A stretch of DNA of 16,656 nt from Lachnospiraceae bacterium UBA4711 (GTDB lineage: Bacteria > Bacillota > Clostridia > Lachnospirales > Lachnospiraceae). The position numbers and the translations under genes were made by a program. Under the pieces are notes generated by a model. It was not told the DNA's origin, did no database searches, and worked only from the letters and a program-made list of their open reading frames with translations. Each line of letters begins with the position of its first letter. Position 1 is the stretch's first letter. The stretch is from NCBI GenBank assembly GCA_002404515.1, contig DHJV01000120.1, forward strand, positions 1 through 16,656, read 5' to 3'. Positions 13,366 to 16,656 of the stretch are shown one piece after another.

Positions 13366-14745
13366 TTATTGTTGTGCATTCAGCCGCGTCAGCTCGCGCA
13401 ATTCCTTGATCGTAAATACACCACAGACCACAGCGGCTGCGACATCTGCAATCGGACCTGCATACATGACACCGTCGATTCCCATGAAGATCGGGAAGAT
13501 CACGATGAGCGGCAGCAGGAAAAGAATCTGTCTCGTCAGCGACATGAAGATACCAAGCTGCGATTTGCCGATGGAATTGAAGAAATTCGCAGTTACAGGC
13601 TGGATGCCGTTGATCAAAGTGAAGAACATATAAATCCGGAAGTACCGTTCGGAGAACTGATAGTAAAGCTCACTTCCTTCTCCAAAGACACGGATGATCT
13701 GCCTTGGGAAAAGCTGAAAGCATGCAAATGCAATCAGTGACAGGAAGGTTGCGGTGGCAAGCGCCAGCAGATATGTTTTCTTCACACGGTTGTATTTCTT
13801 TGCACCATAATTGAATCCGATGACCGGCTGGATGCCCTGCGAAATACCAATGACAAAGGACATGAAGATCATGTTGACCTTTGTGATGATACCGGCACAG
13901 GCAAGTGGGATATTACTTCCGTAGACGGATGATGCACCGTAATGTGACAGGACGTTGTTCATCACGATCTGTACGACGGTCATGGCAATCTGGTTGAAGC
14001 ATGCACTGGCACCGAGGCGCATGATGTCGGCAAAATAATTTCCGCGGATCCGGAAACACCGTCTGCGTAATCGGATAGTCTTGAAATGAAACATGTATCG
14101 CAAACTGATGCAGAACGATACAATCTGTCCGAGAATCGTTGCGAGTGCGGCACCACGCATCCCCATGTCCAATGTAAAGATGAAGATTGGATCAAGAATC
14201 GTATTTACAATGGCACCGATCAGCATGGAAATCATCGAATAACGTGGGCTTCCGTCGGCGAGGATCAGCTTGCTCATACCGGTGTTAGCAATCAGAAATG
14301 GAAATCCGATTGCAACAATGCGTGTATATTCCTGTGCATATGGCAGAACTTCCGCTGTTGCTCCAAAGAATTTCAGCATCGGTGTAAGCAGGATCGAGGT
14401 AAATGCGAACAATGCAAGTCCGAAGATCGTCATCAGGCAGATACCACAACCAGCATAATCGGCGGCGGCTTCATCCTCTTTTGCGCCAAGCTTCAGGGAG
14501 ACATTGGTCGCACTTCCGATTCCGAGCAACAGGGAAATTGCCGTACATGTGGTTGAAAGCGGAAATGTAATATTTGTTGCTGCATTTCCGTTGATTCCGA
14601 TACCCTGCCCGATAAAGATCTGGTCGACAATGTTATAAAGTGCAGTTACCAGCATCGAAATGATGCATGGAATCGCGAATTTAACAAGTAATTTTGATTC
14701 TTTCTGTGTGCCAAGTGGATTGGCAGCTTTTACGTTTTCGTTCAT
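13366..14745 (-). CDS. MATE-family efflux transporter (MepA-like)
   Basis: A 459-residue inner-membrane protein with about 12 hydrophobic helices in two related halves, the MATE fold that exports cationic drugs or metabolites in exchange for Na+ or H+. Family-type motifs include ALYNIVDQIFIGQGIG in helix 1, ISLLLGIGSATNVSLKLG, ILADGSPRYSM, NTILDPIFIF and, in the second half, QGIQPVIGFNYGAKKYNRVKK followed by NGIQPVTANFFNSIGKSQLG. The combination suits the MepA-like subgroup common in Clostridia; the substrate is unknown. The start has GGTGAT (complement of 14751-14756) 5 bases upstream. It is convergent with the reductase gene and shares its terminator; no regulator gene is adjacent on the same strand. 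Confidence 0.93.
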   Translation of the reverse strand: MNENVKAANPLGTQKESKLLVKFAIPCIISMLVTALYNIVDQIFIGQGIGINGNAATNITFPLSTTCTAISLLLGIGSATNVSLKLGAKEDEAAADYAGCGICLMTIFGLALFAFTSILLTPMLKFFGATAEVLPYAQEYTRIVAIGFPFLIANTGMSKLILADGSPRYSMISMLIGAIVNTILDPIFIFTLDMGMRGAALATILGQIVSFCISLRYMFHFKTIRLRRRCFRIRGNYFADIMRLGASACFNQIAMTVVQIVMNNVLSHYGASSVYGSNIPLACAGIITKVNMIFMSFVIGISQGIQPVIGFNYGAKKYNRVKKTYLLALATATFLSLIAFACFQLFPRQIIRVFGEGSELYYQFSERYFRIYMFFTLINGIQPVTANFFNSIGKSQLGIFMSLTRQILFLLPLIVIFPIFMGIDGVMYAGPIADVAAAVVCGVFTIKELRELTRLNAQQ

Positions 14746-14789
14746 TTTATATCACCATTTTTCTGTAGTATGTCCATATTTCGCTTAAT

Positions 14790-14819
14790 AAACTATCACT
14801 ATTATAGAAAGAATGTCAA
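14790..14819 (-). promoter_or_regulatory. Possible promoter of the MATE gene
   Basis: On the minus strand, a perfect TTGACA (14814-14819) is followed after 18 bases by TAGTTT (14790-14795) preceded by TGA, an extended -10. A perfect TATAAT (14801-14806) also lies here but only 7 bases from the -35, too close to pair with it. Confidence 0.3.
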
Positions 14820-14931
14820 TCCTAAGTTGCATTTCATAAAGATAAACATAAAAACGGGTATTTTATGGGAAATATAAATTAAATAAAAGAGAATAAACAT
14901 AATATTTGGATAAAATACGGGTATAATACGG

Positions 14932-14960
14932 TTGACTTGCGAGAGAAAGCGTGCTATGTT
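14932..14960 (+). promoter_or_regulatory. Promoter of the HTH-Uma2 gene
   Basis: TTGACT (14932-14937), a 17-base spacer ending in TGC, and TATGTT (14955-14960): a good -35 with an extended -10, about 50 bases before the start codon. Confidence 0.6.
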
Positions 14961-15010
14961 TGATATAAAGGGACTGGTAATGGGAAATATATTCCAAAGG
15001 AGCGATGTAT

Positions 15011-15796
15011 ATGACGATCGAAGAAATGAAAGAAAAGAAACGTGAGCATGGATACACATACAACATGATGTCGCAGATGTCAGGAGTTCCGCTTGGAACT
15101 GTGCAGAAGATATTTACTGGAGAGACGAAATCGCCGCGCTACGATACACTTGAGGCATTGGCGCGTATCTTTGAAAATGGTGACCGTGATTACCTGTATG
15201 CGGATATGGTTGAGGATTCTGGTACGGCGTATGCGGCGAAGGTACAGGGGCAGTATACGTTAGATGATTATTACGCGTTACCGGAAGACCGCAGGGTAGA
15301 GCTGATTGATGGCTGTATCTATGATATGGCAGCACCATCTACGATACATCAATTAATTGCAGGAGAAGTTCATCGCCAGATATCGAATTTTATTCTGGAC
15401 AATGATGGTCCGTGCATGCCGTTTATTTCTCCAGTCGACGTACAGCTTGACTGTGATGATAAGACGATGCTGCAGCCGGATGTCGTTATTCTATGTGACA
15501 TTGACCGGATGAAGGTGCGTTGCATATATGGTGCGCCGGATTTCGTGCTGGAAGTAATCTCGAAATCCACCCGGCTCCGCGACTATGGCAAGAAGCTTTC
15601 CAAATATATGGATGCTGGCGTGAAGGAATACTGGATTGTGGATCCATACCAGAAGCGCATTATGGTATATGAATTCAATAAAGAGGTATTTCCGGTGATT
15701 TATGGAATTGATGCGGATATCCCGGTCGGTTTGTATGATGGCAGGTTAACGATCAATTTGGCGGCGTTAATAAAGAAGGTTGAGAAACTGTTGTAA
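15011..15796 (+). CDS. Helix-turn-helix / Uma2-family (DUF820) nuclease-fold fusion protein
   Basis: About 261 residues with two parts. Residues 1-65 form an XRE-like helix-turn-helix (YTYNMMSQMSGVPLGTVQKIFTGETKSPRYDTLEALARIF). Residues ~80-261 match the Uma2 family of PD-(D/E)XK-fold proteins: QYTLDDYYALPEDRRVELIDG at the start, an Asp in LQPDVVILCD (about 157), Glu in PDFVLEVISKS (about 181), Lys in YGKKLSKY (about 194-195) and GVKEYWIVDP. These acidic and lysine residues are the expected metal/catalytic positions. Family members are best known from cyanobacteria, mostly without proven function. ATG 15011 is preferred because AAGGAG (14997-15002) lies 8 bases upstream; ATG 15005 would leave only 2. 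It appears monogenic with its own promoter. DNA-guided nuclease, regulator or remnant of a mobile element are all possible roles. Confidence 0.85.
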   Translation: MTIEEMKEKKREHGYTYNMMSQMSGVPLGTVQKIFTGETKSPRYDTLEALARIFENGDRDYLYADMVEDSGTAYAAKVQGQYTLDDYYALPEDRRVELIDGCIYDMAAPSTIHQLIAGEVHRQISNFILDNDGPCMPFISPVDVQLDCDDKTMLQPDVVILCDIDRMKVRCIYGAPDFVLEVISKSTRLRDYGKKLSKYMDAGVKEYWIVDPYQKRIMVYEFNKEVFPVIYGIDADIPVGLYDGRLTINLAALIKKVEKLL

Positions 15797-15957
15797 TGAA
15801 AAAGTAGTAGTTATTCGAATAGGGGTTAAAGATTCTGTGTAATAACATGCAACAAAATATCCTGTTGGAAGCGTTGACAAAGCTTGAGGCAAATGTTTGT
15901 TGAACGATACACTATTTTTGGAGGGGTGTTCAACCAAAGTGAGTGCTTTTCGTCCAT
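15797..15957. other. Intergenic stretch with a possible truncated-gene remnant
   Basis: No terminator is visible after the Uma2 gene. On the plus strand, ATG 15847 opens an 18-codon frame (MQQNILLEALTKLEANVC) that ends with TGA at 15901-15903, inside the first copy of the direct repeat. Its amphipathic, protein-like sequence and position suggest the broken start of an older gene cut by whatever brought in the repeat. There is no ribosome binding site, so this is weak. Confidence 0.2.
15898..15920 (+). repeat. 23-base direct repeat, left copy
   Basis: Starts TGTTGAACGATACACT and ends TATTTTTG; identical to the last 23 bases of the window. GTTGAAC (15899-15905) is also inverted as GTTCAAC at 15928-15934, giving a 7-bp hairpin over the repeat. 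Confidence 0.85.
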
Positions 15958-16599
15958 TTAACATTTTTCGTCATCAGCCAGTTCAAACATATCACCATGC
16001 AATTCATAATAAACATATTTGTATCTATCAGCCATATATTCTGTACCAATTTCAAATGCCTGTAAAAAATTCTCATCACGCATTAATAACTGTACAAAAA
16101 CAGGAAAATTGAACAAAATAAATGTAAGCATATATCTATGTGACGCGCTCATATTTGATGCCTGTTCATCAATCCATTCAGACAAACCATTCAAATACGT
16201 AATACGTGTTTGAATCAAATCAAGCCATTGCATATATACATTCTGACTAAAATTCTGAAATGTTACTGTATAAACACGGTCAGCCATCTTTTCATTAACA
16301 GGCTTTGCCTTTAATTTTTCAAAAGCCGATTCTTTCCCAGTTGCTACAAAATGATACATTACATCATATACATTCTTTGTAAAATCTTCTCTGGATAAGA
16401 AAGCACCATAAATATATGGTAACTGCACCTGCAGCCAACGTTCAAAACCTTTTGAACAAATATAATCGCCATCATTTTCCACCAATGCAAAACTAGCATC
16501 TAATAACACAAACGTTTCTTCGTCCAGTGTCAAGACATCGCCAAACAATGAACGTAAACACACCATATAGGCATCTTTATAATCCTTATAATTAGACAT
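15958..16599 (-). CDS. Protein of unknown function, AT-rich, between direct repeats
   Basis: I do not recognise this 213-residue protein. It is acidic overall, rich in aromatic residues and helical in appearance, with no signal peptide and no clear membrane helix (one moderately hydrophobic stretch, YMLTFILFNFPVFVQLLM, near residues 155-172). No catalytic motif is visible. The start ATG has AAAGGAG (complement of 16609-16615) 9 bases upstream, so it is a real gene. Its base composition is clearly more AT-rich than the Uma2, MATE and reductase genes beside it, which suggests transfer. It lies between two identical 23-base repeats, and the gene plus repeat may recur beyond the window as a tandem array. 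Immunity-type or defence accessory proteins often look like this, but that is speculation. Confidence 0.8.
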   Translation of the reverse strand: MSNYKDYKDAYMVCLRSLFGDVLTLDEETFVLLDASFALVENDGDYICSKGFERWLQVQLPYIYGAFLSREDFTKNVYDVMYHFVATGKESAFEKLKAKPVNEKMADRVYTVTFQNFSQNVYMQWLDLIQTRITYLNGLSEWIDEQASNMSASHRYMLTFILFNFPVFVQLLMRDENFLQAFEIGTEYMADRYKYVYYELHGDMFELADDEKC

Positions 16600-16633
16600 A
16601 AGTTATCGCTCCTTTCCTGATACTAAATCATTA

Positions 16634-16656
16634 TGTTGAACGATACACTATTTTTG
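16634..16656 (+). repeat. 23-base direct repeat, right copy (runs off the window)
   Basis: Identical to 15898-15920. The window ends at its last base, so the true repeat may be longer. It lies about 20 bases beyond the ribosome binding site of the AT-rich minus-strand gene and may include its promoter region. Confidence 0.85.

Noticed and set aside
13300..13740. Plus-strand frame of 146 codons over the MATE 3' end
   Set aside because: Antisense to a confident transporter gene, starts within a terminator, charged low-quality sequence.
14801..14819. Perfect TTGACA and TATAAT on the minus strand before the MATE gene
   Set aside because: They are only 7 bases apart and cannot act together as one sigma-A promoter; an extended -10 at 14790 was listed instead at low confidence.
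15767..15964. 65-codon minus-strand frame between the Uma2 gene and the unknown gene
   Set aside because: It overlaps the direct repeat and the 3' end of both neighbours, and no ribosome binding site precedes its start.
15898..16656. Integron attC cassette interpretation of the repeats
   Set aside because: The conserved attC core pattern (RYYYAAC...GTTRRRY) is not met and no integrase is in view.

Overview
The window comes from a Gram-positive (Firmicutes) genome. From about position 1,600 to 15,900 the genes have moderate GC, strong GGAGG-type ribosome binding sites and products typical of gut Clostridia, most likely a Lachnospiraceae member; this placement is an inference from codon style and protein character, not from a search. 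The first ~1,500 bases look different: AT-rich codons (TTA, AAT, GAT, TTT) and a tilS-ftsH gene pair of the kind seen in low-GC Bacilli, Erysipelotrichia or Mollicutes. The composition switches inside ftsH, around the highly conserved AAA+ Walker A region, without breaking the reading frame. An assembly chimera is the simplest explanation; recombination within ftsH is the alternative.

Layout: 1-600, 3' part of tilS; 681-2756, ftsH (hybrid). 2757-3113 is a gene-free stretch with a possible C-rich small RNA ending in a strong terminator. 3114-5219 is a cytoplasmic GH13 alpha-glucan hydrolase with its own promoter and terminator. 5277-6320 holds a very small membrane protein, an XRE regulator and a Dabb-domain protein. 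6372-11979 is the nucleotide excision repair block: a LexA-type SOS box, uvrB, a 350-base gap holding structured element A, a small membrane protein and uvrA. Structured element B lies in the next gap, just before the ribosome binding site of a YghZ/Gpr-type aldo/keto reductase (12278-13267). A bidirectional terminator separates that gene from a convergent MATE transporter (13366-14745, minus strand). A helix-turn-helix/Uma2 fusion protein follows at 15011-15796. The right edge is an AT-rich minus-strand gene of unknown function lying between two identical 23-base direct repeats.

The most notable discovery is the pair of elements at about 8479-8674 and 12069-12253. They lie in opposite orientation around the orf106-uvrA unit. 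Four core blocks (18/18, 12/12, 11/11 and 15/17 identical) sit in a long hairpin whose arms differ in sequence between the copies yet stay complementary within each copy, with several compensatory base-pair changes. That pattern indicates selection for a folded RNA or single-stranded DNA. I do not recognise the family.

Functionally, uvrB and uvrA (UvrABC damage recognition) probably form one SOS-inducible unit read through element A, since only uvrB has a visible SOS box. The other genes are individually regulated housekeeping or accessory functions: sugar-polymer breakdown, carbonyl reduction, multidrug efflux, a possible nuclease-regulator, and a transferred unknown at the right edge.
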